The notes beneath the pieces are model-generated. The model ran no database searches and had not been told where the DNA came from. It was given only the letters and a program-made list of their open reading frames with translations. Positions 13,565-23,193 of a DNA stretch of 64,000 bases are shown one piece after another (the stretch's first letter is position 1; every line of letters begins with the position of its first letter). The DNA is from Gammaproteobacteria bacterium. Lineage in GTDB: Bacteria > Pseudomonadota > Gammaproteobacteria > JAABTG01. Made by a program: the position numbers and the translations under genes. The stretch lies in NCBI GenBank assembly GCA_017999615.1, contig JAGNLM010000001.1:1-64000 (forward strand), in the 5' to 3' direction.

Positions 13565-13837
13565 TCAGTCGCGGGAGCTGAAGCGCTTCAGGATCACCTC
13601 GACCTGGTCCTCCGTGACCTTCCCGTAGTGGTGCATGCCCCACGGGGCGAGGATCACGAGCCACTGGTGGCTCTCCTCGGCCCAGCGCCGGATGACGTCG
13701 ATGGCCCGGCGCAGCTCCTCCATCGTGTGCGCGCTGCCGGCCTCCTCGGCGGAAACCTCGGGCGCGTGCTTGGAACGCTGCAGGGCCTCCAGGATCTCGG
13801 ACCGTTCGAGCTCGACGGTCTTCTCCAGCTCCTTCAT
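13565..13837 (-). CDS. Small hypothetical protein, helical
   Basis: A 90-residue protein not recognised. It is rich in charged helix-forming residues (MKELEKTVELERSEILEALQ at the N-terminus). A Trp/Met/His patch (WLVILAPWGMHHYGKVTED) lies near residue 60. GGGAG lies ten bases before the ATG. It lies 58 bases after the HDOD gene on the same strand and probably belongs to that operon. Confidence 0.6.
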   Translation of the reverse strand: MKELEKTVELERSEILEALQRSKHAPEVSAEEAGSAHTMEELRRAIDVIRRWAEESHQWLVILAPWGMHHYGKVTEDQVEVILKRFSSRD

Positions 13838-13895
13838 CGACGGTGCTCCCGTGAGATTGGCGCGGTGTGCCGGCGCGTCTGGCCGGTGAAGGGCC

Positions 13896-14813
13896 TTATC
13901 GTCGCCCTCCGGCGGCCGCGCGTCGAGGGGGGCACACGAGACTCACGGTCTCGAGGAAGTGCTGGTCGGCCTCGAGGATCAGCTCCTCGGACGCCGTCTC
14001 CGGGTCGGGTAGCCCGATCGTGGCCCAGGCGGTCTCCTCCAGGGCCGTCTGCTCGGCCGGGTGCTCGGTGAACGCCCCGATTCGGGACCGGTTCGCGAGC
14101 GCCTCGGCCACGTGCAGGATGGCGGCCTCGAGCGGGGCCAGGCGCGCCGCGCTCGGCGCGTGGTGGCAGGCCACCGCGTCCGACAGGGCCTCCGGCAGCC
14201 CCCAGTGGGTCATCAGCTTGCCGCCGAGCTCCGCGTGGCTGAAGCCGAACGCCTCGAGCTCGGCCTGGTAGAGCACCGCCTCGTCGCCCGCGGCGATGAG
14301 GAGCGTCTCCCGGCACGCGTCCGGGCGTGTCTGGTAGAGCACCAGGCTGCCCAGGTCGTGCAGGAGCCCGCCGACGAAGAGCCGCTCCGGGTGCAGCACC
14401 CCCACCCGCCGCCCGCACGCCCGCGCGATGAGGCCGCAGTACACGCCGTGACGCCAGAACGTGTCCATGTTGACCAGGTCGTTGGGAATGTCCGAGAAGG
14501 ACTTCACCGCCGACACGGCAATCGCCAGGTTGTGCACCGCGACGTTCCCCACCACGGCGACGGCGCGGGACACGGTGTCGATGCGCGACCGGTACCCGTA
14601 GAAGGAGCTGTTCACGAGCCGCAGCAGGCGGGCCGTGAGGCTGGGGTCCTGGGCGATGACCTCGCCGACCGCGCGGGCGTTGCTGCGCGGGCTGCCCAGC
14701 AGCTCGGTGATCCGCACGCAGATGTGCGGGGGCGAGACCAGGACCGACAGGGTGTCGAGCTCGCGGGCCGAGAGGCCGTCCTTCGGCGGGGGCGCGGCGA
14801 GGTTGGCGGACAA
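13896..14813 (-). CDS. HDOD-domain signalling protein
   Basis: A 305-residue single-domain HDOD protein. HDOD domains are HD-related modules without reliable phosphodiesterase activity and often serve as protein-interaction output modules in signalling. Visible are the N-terminal QDPSLTARLLRLVNSSFYG segment, the HDLGSLVLYQ motif and the conserved FGFSHAELGG stretch. It lies 16 bases downstream of the DUF1631 gene on the same strand, so the two are probably cotranscribed. Confidence 0.87.
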   Translation of the reverse strand: MSANLAAPPPKDGLSARELDTLSVLVSPPHICVRITELLGSPRSNARAVGEVIAQDPSLTARLLRLVNSSFYGYRSRIDTVSRAVAVVGNVAVHNLAIAVSAVKSFSDIPNDLVNMDTFWRHGVYCGLIARACGRRVGVLHPERLFVGGLLHDLGSLVLYQTRPDACRETLLIAAGDEAVLYQAELEAFGFSHAELGGKLMTHWGLPEALSDAVACHHAPSAARLAPLEAAILHVAEALANRSRIGAFTEHPAEQTALEETAWATIGLPDPETASEELILEADQHFLETVSLVCPPRRAAAGGRR

Positions 14814-14829
14814 GGGGCTGCTCCTGCGT

Positions 14830-17262
14830 TCAGTGGCTGGCGTTGTTGGAGCGCCGCAGTCCCTGCATCAGGTGGCTGACGGCGCGATCGAACAGGGGGA
14901 CCGATTCCATGAGCCGGGCGCTGCCGCGCCGGAAGTCGAGCGCGAGGCCGGCCGTGGTGCGCTCGGCGACCTTCATGCCCCGGCGGTCGGTGAAGAGGTA
15001 GACGCCGGTCACGCTGCTCACCCAGGTGAGGCGGGCCCGGGTGCGGGCCCCGCTCTCGCTGAGGAACTCCACCCAGGTGCCGATGGCGAGGCCCTGGGCG
15101 GCCTGGAGGTGCGCGTCGTGCTCGGGCGCGGGCGGGGCGGCGGGCTCCGGCTCGAGCCGGGGGTCCTCGATGACGATCTCCTCGAATTCGCCCCCGTGGT
15201 GCAGACCCGGTCTCGGCGGGCGCGCGGGCGGCAGGCCGAGGATGGCGGTGACGAGGTCGCGCCCCTCGGGCTCCGGCGCTCCCGCCTGGCCCGGGAAGCG
15301 GGCCGGACTCCCCAGGTCGATGTCCGTGCGGGGCTCCAGCACCGTGGGCTCCATCGCGCCGCAGGCGGGTCCGGGTGAGGCCGCGGGCGCTGCGTCCGGG
15401 GGCGTCTCGCCCTTCATCGCCGCCGCCTGGTAGCGGGCGAGGGCGGCGACGAAACGGCTGCGCTCCTCGTCCTCGATACTCAACGTGCGGATCGTGTCGC
15501 TCAGGCCCCGCACGAAGTTCGGCAGGGCGGCCAGCAGCTCCCGGCGCTCGGCCTGCGTGCGTTTCGGCAGGACGCTCCAGACCAGGGTCTCCAGCATCCG
15601 CACCCGGGTCTCCCAGAGCTCGCTCGTCTCGCCCTCGCGGTTGTGGGTGACCACCAGCAGGTTGCGCCAGTGCCGGTCGACGAACTCCTGCACCGGGGCG
15701 GGCACCGGCCCCATCGCGAGGCAGCGCCGGATCTCGGTCTCGGTGGCCGCCTTGGCCAGGTCGAGGCGCTCGCGCCCCTGGAGGATCTTCACCGAGAGCT
15801 CGGCCCGCTGTTGCGCCCGCTGCTCCTGGGCGGCGAGGAAGTTCTCGAGCTCCGTCAGCAGCTCGGAGAACAGCTCCACGTTCTGGTCGAAGTCCTTCAG
15901 CACGCGCTGCACGACCCCCTCGACCGCGTGGAAGAGCTCGTCGTTGCCGTCGCGGTTCTCGTCCCAGCCCACCGCGGCGCCGGCGAGCGTGTTCAGCAGG
16001 CGCCTTGCCGGGTGGTTCTTGCGCGCGAACAGGGCCTTGTCGAGGATGGCCACCTTCAGCAGCGGGATCTGCAGGCGCCCGATCAGGGCCTTCAGGGCCG
16101 TGGGGATGGCCTTGTCGTCGAGGACGTAGTCGAAGAGCAGGGTGACGAGCTCGAGCATGAGGTCGTCCACCTGGTCCATCCCGCGCGTGAACCCCTCGCT
16201 GCGCAGCTGGCGCAGCACGTTCACGGTGCCGGCGGCGATCTGGCCCGGGTCGAGCTGGACCCCCTGCAGGCCCTCGAAGCCCTCGAAGCCCTCCATGCCC
16301 GCCGGGCTCTGGCCCGTCTGGAGCACGCTCAGCGCGCCCAGCATCTGGGGCAGGGCGACCGTCGCACCGCCCCCCGTGAAGGACACCGGCTGACCGGGGC
16401 GGGTGGCCGCGGCGAGCTCCTGGATGAGGGACACCACGTCCGGCTCGAGCGGGGCGGTCATCGCCCCCCGTCCCGGGGCGTTGGTCGTCCGGGTCGGCCG
16501 CACCACCGGCCGGCCGAGGTTCGGGCGCTGGATCGAGGGCAGGACGTTGCGGCTCGCGAGGTGGTGGTTCAGGGCCTGGTAGAGCCCCTGCAGGTCCGCC
16601 ACCAGGTGCCGGTCGAAGAGCTTCAGGACGAGCAACTGAACCGTGAGGCCGGTCTCGAGCGTCGTGCTCGCCTTGCGCACGGACTCGCAGATCGTCTCCG
16701 GGGAAAAGGGGTTGCGGGCGCCCTTCAGCTCGGGGTCGCCGAGGAGATGGCCGACCCGGCGGTCGAGCGCGTAGAGCTCGTCCTCGTAGAGTCCGTGGGC
16801 CTTGGCCACCATGTTCTCGACCGCGATCGTGACCTCGAGCTCGTCGTTCTCCACCAGCCCGAGGGACGCCCCGGAGGAAGAATCGCCCACCGGGCGGCCG
16901 AAGGGCGTGGGGCTCGCCGAGCGGCGCTCGAACTGCTCCTGGAGCTGGGCCCGCAGGGCCGTCTCCATCCCCGCCCGGCGCAGGCGCACGTCGCGCATGG
17001 CGTCGAAGTAGACCCTCTGCTGGGCGTTGTTCTCCGCCTTGTCGGCGAGCTCGAACAGCGCGTCGTCCAGCCGGTCCAGGGTGTGGGCCGCGAGGCGCTG
17101 GAGCGCCTCGAGGGCCATCTCGCGGCAGGTGCGCAGGAGCGTCGCCGCGCCCGCCGGGGGCAGGCCACGGGGGGTCGCCAGCGGGATATCCGCCGGGTGG
17201 GTTTCCAGGGCAGCGGTCGGATTCATAAGCTTCACGTGCGCGCGGGTCTCGGCGTCTTTCAT
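14830..17262 (-). CDS. DUF1631 family protein
   Basis: A large (810-residue) soluble protein of the DUF1631 family. The family is common in Beta- and Gammaproteobacteria, is sometimes mislabelled thymidine phosphorylase, and has no settled function. Supporting features are the helical N-terminal region (RLAAHTLDRLDDALFELADK, YFDAMRDVRLRR), long charged helices in the middle, an acidic Pro/Glu-rich linker around residues 640-690, and a C-terminal beta-rich segment (WVEFLSESGARTRARLTWVS) that resembles PilZ-type folds. It is the first gene of a minus-strand operon with the HDOD protein, so a role in signalling or surface behaviour is possible but inferred. Confidence 0.8.
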   Translation of the reverse strand: MKDAETRAHVKLMNPTAALETHPADIPLATPRGLPPAGAATLLRTCREMALEALQRLAAHTLDRLDDALFELADKAENNAQQRVYFDAMRDVRLRRAGMETALRAQLQEQFERRSASPTPFGRPVGDSSSGASLGLVENDELEVTIAVENMVAKAHGLYEDELYALDRRVGHLLGDPELKGARNPFSPETICESVRKASTTLETGLTVQLLVLKLFDRHLVADLQGLYQALNHHLASRNVLPSIQRPNLGRPVVRPTRTTNAPGRGAMTAPLEPDVVSLIQELAAATRPGQPVSFTGGGATVALPQMLGALSVLQTGQSPAGMEGFEGFEGLQGVQLDPGQIAAGTVNVLRQLRSEGFTRGMDQVDDLMLELVTLLFDYVLDDKAIPTALKALIGRLQIPLLKVAILDKALFARKNHPARRLLNTLAGAAVGWDENRDGNDELFHAVEGVVQRVLKDFDQNVELFSELLTELENFLAAQEQRAQQRAELSVKILQGRERLDLAKAATETEIRRCLAMGPVPAPVQEFVDRHWRNLLVVTHNREGETSELWETRVRMLETLVWSVLPKRTQAERRELLAALPNFVRGLSDTIRTLSIEDEERSRFVAALARYQAAAMKGETPPDAAPAASPGPACGAMEPTVLEPRTDIDLGSPARFPGQAGAPEPEGRDLVTAILGLPPARPPRPGLHHGGEFEEIVIEDPRLEPEPAAPPAPEHDAHLQAAQGLAIGTWVEFLSESGARTRARLTWVSSVTGVYLFTDRRGMKVAERTTAGLALDFRRGSARLMESVPLFDRAVSHLMQGLRRSNNASH

Positions 17263-17331
17263 ACTTCGGCCTGTTCCCGCCGGGCTTTACCCGCACGATG
17301 CGAGGACCCCGGCGAGTCGGGATCTCCCGTG

Positions 17332-17346
17332 ACAACGAGCGTGCCA
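17332..17346 (-). promoter_or_regulatory. Possible sigma-54-like promoter upstream of the DUF1631 operon
   Basis: On the minus strand TGGCAC-N5-TTGT lies about 70 bases upstream of the DUF1631 ATG. The -24 half is perfect. The -12 half has GT instead of the normally invariant GC, so activity is doubtful. Confidence 0.25.
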
Positions 17347-17540
17347 GATCGGGCGAAGCGCGCGACCCCGTTGATTTTATTGGGGTGGACGGGAGGGCAG
17401 GGGTGCCGGTGTGGGGGCAGGGCGCGGGGCGACGTCCACGCCGTTGACGGCGCCGCCCCGGGCTGCCGGGCGCAGACCCAGCCGCCGCGCGCACTCTCGC
17501 GCGGGGAAACGCCGTTGACGGGGGCGCAACGCCCCCTTCC

Positions 17541-17720
17541 TCAGAACGCCCCGAGGTCCTCCAGCACCCCGTCGGCCCAGGCCGAGGGTGGGGGGGGCAG
17601 CCAGCGCTCGCGCGCGGGCCGCGGTGGGGCGTGCAGGCGGCCGACCTCCTCGAGGTCGGGGTTCCAGGCCGAGCGCAGGACCTCTTCGGGGTACGTCGCG
17701 GCTTCCAGGGGCAGCTTCAT
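17541..17720 (-). CDS. Small hypothetical protein (59 aa)
   Basis: Short open frame with an excellent Shine-Dalgarno sequence (GGAGG, six bases before ATG 17720). The product is rich in Pro, Trp and Glu (SAWNPDLEEVGRL, WLPPPPSAWADG) and has no recognised domain. Real translation is plausible because of the ribosome site; function is unknown. Confidence 0.45.
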   Translation of the reverse strand: MKLPLEAATYPEEVLRSAWNPDLEEVGRLHAPPRPARERWLPPPPSAWADGVLEDLGAF

Positions 17721-17723
17721 CAC

Positions 17724-18118
17724 GGTCCTCCGCCCCAGGGGGGCAGTCTACCGGGGATTCCGGGGTGCGGCACGGTGCCGGCCCCACCCGGCAATCGCCG
17801 AGGCAAGAGCGGTGCCGGGCCGGGGCAGCGCCCCTGCCGGCGCGGGTCCGCGGGTCCGCGGGGCAGCGACCGCGACCCGCAGGCGCTGCCGGCGTCAAAG
17901 GCACCGACAGCCACCGGGCGCTTTCTGTGACGCAGGCCGCGCCGGCGAGTCTCGGGGGAGGCCCCTGGGGGCGCGCCGGTGCTCGCCGGGCTGGCCCTTC
18001 GCCCGGCCTGTAAAGCCCGCCGTCAGGGTGAGCCCCACCGGCGGCCCCGGACTATGCTTTACCTCGGCCGCCCCGGGGTACGAGGGGTGCTGGTCCGGCG
18101 GGGCAGGAGGAGGCGCGC
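17724..18118. other. Intergenic region upstream of glucan phosphorylase
   Basis: About 395 bases, GC-rich, without a convincing gene. It includes a short direct duplication of CGCGGGTC (around 17845) and GC-rich inverted segments. TATGCT at 18052-18057, about 60 bases before the phosphorylase ATG, may be a -10 element, but no clear -35 box is seen. Confidence 0.4.
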
Positions 18119-20695
18119 ATGAGCGGGACGACGTTCAGTGTGGAGGTCCAGCCGGTGCTGCCCGCGCGGCTCGCACGGCTCACCGACCTCGCCCACGACC
18201 TCTACTACAGCTGGGACCGGAGCGTCAGGCGCATCTTCCGGGACCTGGACGAGGCGACCTGGGTGGCCTCGCTGCACAACCCCCGGGTGTTCCTGCGCCG
18301 GGTGCCCCAGGCCCGCCTCGACGCCGCGGCCGAGGACCCCATCTTCCTCGCTGAGTTCCGCCGGGCGTTGAGTGCCTACGACACCTATCTCGAGTCGGCC
18401 GGCAGGCCCCGCTCGGAGCCGCACCTGGAGACCGGGCGGGACCTCGTCGCCTACTTCTCCGCCGAGTTCGGCTTCCACCAGAGCGTGCCGCTCTACGCCG
18501 GCGGCCTCGGCATCCTCGCCGCAGACCTCTGCAAGGCCATGAGCCACCTCCGCGCGCCCTTCGTGGCCGTGGGGCTGCTCTACCGCCAGGGCTATTTCGA
18601 CCAGCGCCTGCTCTGCAACGGGGACCAGATCGCCGACTACCGCACGGTGGAGCCGGCCGATCTGCCGGTGTCCGCCGCCCGCGACCCGCGGGGGGCGGAG
18701 GTCGTCGTCGCGGTCGACCTGCCCGGGCGCCGCCTGCTCCTGCGGGTGTGGGAGGCGAAGGCGGGCCACGTCCGGCTCTATCTCCTCGACTCGGACGTCC
18801 CCGGGAACAGCCCCCGGGACCGGGCCATCACCTACCAGCTCTACGGGGGCGACGCCGAGACCCGGATCCAGCAGGAGATCGCCCTCGGCATCGGGGGGGG
18901 CCGGGCGCTGCGTGCCCTCGGGCTCGCGCCGACCGTCTGGCACATCAACGAGGGCCACCCGGCCTTCCTCGTGCTCGAGCGCTGCCGCCAGCAGGTGGAG
19001 CAGGGGCTCGACTTCGCGAGCGCCCACGAGTTGGCCGCGGCGAGCACGGTCTTCACCACCCACACCCCGGTGCCCGCGGGCCACGACATCTTCGAGCACG
19101 CCCTGATGCGGACCTATTTCGGCGGGTTCTGGTCCGGGCTCGGCATCGACGAGGGGCGCTTCCTCGCCCTCGGCGCGACCCCCCGGGACCCCGGCCGTTT
19201 CAACATGACTGCGCTCGCCCTGCGCGGCTCGCGCTACCAGAACGGGGTGAGCCGCATCCACGCCCGGGTCGCCGCCCAGAACGAGGCGTACGTCTGGCCC
19301 GAGGTCCCTCCGGACGAGAGCCCGATGGGCCACGTCACCAACGGCGTGGATGTGGGCACGTTCCTCGGCCTGCCCTGGAACGCGCTCTTCGACATGTACG
19401 TGGACCGGGGGTGGCGGGCGCGCTTGACCGACACGGCCTTCTGGGAGCGCGTCCTCGACCGGATCCCGAACCACGTCTTCCAGAGCGTGCACGAGATCCT
19501 GAAATCCGAGCTGCTGGAGTACGCCCGGGAGCGGGCCACCGTGCAGTACCGGCGGGGGGGCTACGCCGAGTCGCTCATCCAGCACCTGACGCGCTTCCTC
19601 ACGGCGCGCCGGCTGGACACCCTGCTGGTCGGATTCGCGCGGCGCTTCGCGACCTACAAGCGCGCCACGCTCCTCTTCCGCGACCTCCCGCGGCTCGCCC
19701 GCATCGTGAACAACCCCGACCGCCCGGTGCTGTTCCTCTTCGCCGGCAAGGCCCACCCGAACGACCGCCCGGGCCAGGACCTCATCCGGACCATCGCCGA
19801 GGTCAGCATGCGCCCCGAGTTCCAGGGGCGGATCGTGCTCCTCGAGGACTACAACTTCTCCATGGCCCGGCGCCTGATGCCGGGCGTGGACGTCTGGCTG
19901 AATGTCCCCGAGTACCCCATGGAGGCCTGTGGCACCTCGGGCATGAAGGCCGCCATCAACGGCGCCATCAACCTGAGCGTCCTGGACGGCTGGTGGGGCG
20001 AGGCCTACGACGGGGAGAACGGCTGGGCCATCCACCCGCACCCGGAGCTCGACCCCGCGCGGCGCGACGAGCAGGAGGCGCTCGAGCTCTACGACCTGCT
20101 GGAGGACCAGATAGCCCCCATGTACTTTGCCCGCAACCGCGAGGGCGACCGCGACGTGTGGGTGGGCCGCTCGAAGGCCTCCATGAAGACGGTGATGCCG
20201 CGCTTCAACGGCATCCGCATGGCCCTCGACTATCTGCGGGACTACTACGCGCAGGCGGCCCGGCACGGCGTGCGCCTGGCGGACGGGGGTGGCGCGGGGG
20301 CGCGCAGCCTCGCCGCCTGGAAGGCCCGTGTGGCGCAGGCCTGGCCGCGGCTGCGGATGCGGTTGGCCACGGCGCTACCCGCCGCGGTCCGGGCCGCTGA
20401 CCCGCTCGCGCTCGAGGTCGCGGTCTCCCTGAACGGGCTGCAGCCCGAGGACGTCCGGGTGGAGTGCCTCTCAGGGGTGCTGGACGAGGTGGGGGCGTTC
20501 GTCGCCACCGGGAGCACGCTCCTCGAGCCCGCGGGAGACGCGGGCGGGGGCGAGACGCTCTACCGGCTGAAGCTGCGGGGCGAGGGAGGCCGGCCGCTCG
20601 GCGACGGCCTCGGCCACTTCAAGGTGCGGCTCTTTCCCTACCACCCGCTCCTCGCCCACCGCTTCGAGACGGGGCGGATGCTCTGGCTGGAGTAG
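18119..20695 (+). CDS. glgP: Alpha-glucan phosphorylase (GT35 family)
   Basis: Pyridoxal-phosphate enzyme that releases glucose-1-phosphate from alpha-1,4-glucans. The 858-residue protein is the short type (alpha-glucan family phosphorylase) with the N-terminal DUF3417-like region (LAHDLYYSWDRSVRRIFRDL). The active-site and PLP-lysine region reads MEACGTSGMKAAINGAIN followed by LDGWW. The Shine-Dalgarno AGGAGGAGG precedes ATG 18119. It stands alone, with no other glycogen genes in view. Confidence 0.9.
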   Translation: MSGTTFSVEVQPVLPARLARLTDLAHDLYYSWDRSVRRIFRDLDEATWVASLHNPRVFLRRVPQARLDAAAEDPIFLAEFRRALSAYDTYLESAGRPRSEPHLETGRDLVAYFSAEFGFHQSVPLYAGGLGILAADLCKAMSHLRAPFVAVGLLYRQGYFDQRLLCNGDQIADYRTVEPADLPVSAARDPRGAEVVVAVDLPGRRLLLRVWEAKAGHVRLYLLDSDVPGNSPRDRAITYQLYGGDAETRIQQEIALGIGGGRALRALGLAPTVWHINEGHPAFLVLERCRQQVEQGLDFASAHELAAASTVFTTHTPVPAGHDIFEHALMRTYFGGFWSGLGIDEGRFLALGATPRDPGRFNMTALALRGSRYQNGVSRIHARVAAQNEAYVWPEVPPDESPMGHVTNGVDVGTFLGLPWNALFDMYVDRGWRARLTDTAFWERVLDRIPNHVFQSVHEILKSELLEYARERATVQYRRGGYAESLIQHLTRFLTARRLDTLLVGFARRFATYKRATLLFRDLPRLARIVNNPDRPVLFLFAGKAHPNDRPGQDLIRTIAEVSMRPEFQGRIVLLEDYNFSMARRLMPGVDVWLNVPEYPMEACGTSGMKAAINGAINLSVLDGWWGEAYDGENGWAIHPHPELDPARRDEQEALELYDLLEDQIAPMYFARNREGDRDVWVGRSKASMKTVMPRFNGIRMALDYLRDYYAQAARHGVRLADGGGAGARSLAAWKARVAQAWPRLRMRLATALPAAVRAADPLALEVAVSLNGLQPEDVRVECLSGVLDEVGAFVATGSTLLEPAGDAGGGETLYRLKLRGEGGRPLGDGLGHFKVRLFPYHPLLAHRFETGRMLWLE

Positions 20696-20707
20696 GCCGG
20701 CGCCCTC

Positions 20708-21349
20708 TCAGCGGCCTCCGGCGGCCATCGAGACCGGCGCCTGCCCGCCGAGGGGGTCGCGCAGCGCGAACTGCTCCTCCAGCGAGCGCAGCAGCTCGCC
20801 CGCGAACCGGCACATCAGCATCAGCAGCGCGAGGTCGTCGGCGCCGAAGCTCTGGCCCGATTCCTTGTTGAGCGCCTCGATCACCCCGATCAGGCGCCCG
20901 CCGCCCATGATCGGCGCCGCCACCAGGCTCTTGGTGTTGAACTGGAAGGCGTCATCCACGCCGGCGTAGAAGCGCGGGTCCTTGCGCGCGTCCTCGACGA
21001 TGGTCGGCTCGCGGTGGCTCGCGACCCACCCGGCGATCCCCGCGCCCGGGGGCAGCCGCAGGCCCGTCAGCGAGGACGGCGGGAATTCACCGAGGGCCAC
21101 CACGAACACGAGCTCGCCGGTGTCCTCGTCGAGCACCAGGAGCGAGCCGTTGTGGGCGTCGATCGCCTCGAGCGCGTTGCGCAGGATCTGCTCCAGCAGC
21201 TCCACGATGTGGCTGCTCACGTCGCCCTCGGAGGCGTCCGCGAGGTTCTGCAGGCTGCGGATGAAGCGTCGCAGGCCGGCCACCTCGCGGGCGAGCGTGC
21301 GGTTCTCCTCCCTCAGCCGGTCGATCTCGTCTCGGGTGGGGTCGTTCAT
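20708..21349 (-). CDS. GAF-domain protein with N-terminal coiled coil
   Basis: A 213-residue cytoplasmic protein. Residues about 1-35 form a heptad-like coiled coil (RDEIDRLREENRTLAREV). Residues about 50-195 form a GAF domain (LLVLDEDTGELVFVVALG, LPPGAGIAGWVASHREP, APIMGGGRLIGVIEALNK). No catalytic output domain follows, so it is likely a sensor or regulatory partner. It is convergent with the phosphorylase, 12 bases apart. Confidence 0.82.
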   Translation of the reverse strand: MNDPTRDEIDRLREENRTLAREVAGLRRFIRSLQNLADASEGDVSSHIVELLEQILRNALEAIDAHNGSLLVLDEDTGELVFVVALGEFPPSSLTGLRLPPGAGIAGWVASHREPTIVEDARKDPRFYAGVDDAFQFNTKSLVAAPIMGGGRLIGVIEALNKESGQSFGADDLALLMLMCRFAGELLRSLEEQFALRDPLGGQAPVSMAAGGR

Positions 21350-21462
21350 TCTCGTGTCTTCCCGTGGGGCCTCAGCGGCGCACGCGTCGGTCCGCGCCTC
21401 GATTCGTTAAGTGTAGCGGGTAAGACGCGCATGCAAGGGGCCCCGGAGTCTAGAATCGCAGC

Positions 21463-23193
21463 ATGCGCCGCGCCGGCCGTCTCGTCTGCCTGCTGTTCGG
21501 GCTCTGGGTCGCGAGTGCCGGAGCCCTGACGCTCGACGTGCAGGTCGAGGGCCTGGAGGGGCGGGAGCTCGCCGCCGTCCTCGCCGCGCTCGATCTCGAG
21601 CAGGAAAAGGCGACCCCCGACCTCCTCGCGAGCCGGGTCCGCCGTCTCTACGAGCGCGCGGCCGACCAGGTCCTCGCCGCGCTCGAGCCCTTCGGACGGT
21701 ACCGGGCGCGGGTGAGCGGCGAGCTCGACGAGGGGGGCGAGACCTGGGTCGCGCGCTTCCTGGTCGAGCCCGGCGAGCCGGTGCGCATCGAATCGCTCTC
21801 CGTGCGGGTGACCGGCGACGGCGCGGACGACCCCGCCCTGCGGCGCGTCCTCGCAGACCTGCCCCTGCGCCAGGGTGAGCCCCTGGAGCACGGGGTGTAC
21901 GAGTCGGCCAAGCGCTCCCTGCAGCAGGAGGCGGCCGACCAGGGTTACCTGCGTGCCGAGTGGACCCGCCACACGGTCGAGGTGGACCTCGACCGCTACG
22001 CCGCCACGGTCGCGCTCGAGCTCGACACGGGCCCGCGCCACCGGTTCGGTGCGGTCTCCTTCGAGCAGGACATCCTGAACCCCGCGTTCCTCTCCCGCTA
22101 CGTCCCGTTCTCGCCCGGAGACCCGTACTCCCGCGCCCAGGTGCTGGAGATGCAGACCGGGCTCGCGGACAGCGAGTACTTCTCCGGCGTCGACGTGACG
22201 CCGCGCATCGGCGAGGCGCGGGAAGGGGAGGTGCCGTTGGATGTCCGCCTGACGCCGCGCCCCCGCCAGCGCTACCGGGCCGGGCTCGGCTACGGCACCG
22301 ACACGGGGCCCCGGGTGCGGGCCGGGTGGGAGAACCGGCGAGTCAACCAGTCGGGCCACCGGGCGGGGGTCGAAGGCCAGGCCTCGGAGCGCATCAACGA
22401 CCTGAAGGCCTACTACCTGGTCCCGCTCGCGCGACCTGCCACCGAGGCCCTGCGCTTCGAGGTCCGGGGCGAGGACGAGGACACGGTCAGTTTCCGCACT
22501 CGGGTGGCGAGCGTCGCCGTGGGCCGCAGCGTGGTGCGCAAGGACTGGCGCGAGACGATCCGGCTCAACTACGAGTACGAGGACTACGAGGTGGGGCGGG
22601 AGTCGGGCGTCACCGAGCGGCTGATGCCGGAGGCCCAGTGGGTCAGCATCGACGCCGACGAGGAGGTGCGGCCCCGCGCCGGCCGGCGCCTCGGCCTGGA
22701 TCTGCGGGGCGCGGTCGCCGGGGCCTTCTCGGACAGCACCTTCCTGCGGGCCCGGGGCCAGGCGAAGTTCGTGCAGGGGGTCGGTGAGGACGGCCGGCTG
22801 CTGGCCCGGGCGGACGGGGGCCTCACCCTCGCCTCGTCCCTCGAAGACCTGCCGGTCTCGCTGCGCTTCTTCGCCGGCGGGGACCAGAGCGTGCGCGGGT
22901 ACGCGTTCGACGAGATCGGGCCCCGCAACGCCGGGGGCAAGGTCGCCGGGGGGCGCTACCTCCTGGTGGGGAGCCTGGAGTACGAGCACCGCGTGGCGGG
23001 CAACTGGAGCCTGGCGGCCTTCTACGACGCGGGCAACGCCTTCGAGCCCCACGAGCTCCACCCGAAGCAGGGCACGGGCCTCGGGCTGCGCTGGCTCTCG
23101 CCGGTGGGACCCGTGCGCCTCGACGTGGCCTCGGCCATCGACGAGCCGGGCAACCCCCTGCGCGTGCACGTGGTGATCGGGCCGGACCTGTGA
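21463..23193 (+). CDS. tamA: Outer-membrane translocation/assembly protein TamA
   Basis: Omp85-family beta-barrel that works with TamB in outer-membrane biogenesis. The 576-residue protein has a signal peptide (core LVCLLFGLWVASAGA), three N-terminal POTRA-like domains (to about residue 265) and a C-terminal barrel. The barrel contains the conserved RGYAFDEIGPRNAGG (lid-loop R-G-Y) and a C-terminal strand ending PLRVHVVIGPDL. Its stop overlaps the tamB GTG start, the usual tamAB pairing. Confidence 0.92.
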   Translation: MRRAGRLVCLLFGLWVASAGALTLDVQVEGLEGRELAAVLAALDLEQEKATPDLLASRVRRLYERAADQVLAALEPFGRYRARVSGELDEGGETWVARFLVEPGEPVRIESLSVRVTGDGADDPALRRVLADLPLRQGEPLEHGVYESAKRSLQQEAADQGYLRAEWTRHTVEVDLDRYAATVALELDTGPRHRFGAVSFEQDILNPAFLSRYVPFSPGDPYSRAQVLEMQTGLADSEYFSGVDVTPRIGEAREGEVPLDVRLTPRPRQRYRAGLGYGTDTGPRVRAGWENRRVNQSGHRAGVEGQASERINDLKAYYLVPLARPATEALRFEVRGEDEDTVSFRTRVASVAVGRSVVRKDWRETIRLNYEYEDYEVGRESGVTERLMPEAQWVSIDADEEVRPRAGRRLGLDLRGAVAGAFSDSTFLRARGQAKFVQGVGEDGRLLARADGGLTLASSLEDLPVSLRFFAGGDQSVRGYAFDEIGPRNAGGKVAGGRYLLVGSLEYEHRVAGNWSLAAFYDAGNAFEPHELHPKQGTGLGLRWLSPVGPVRLDVASAIDEPGNPLRVHVVIGPDL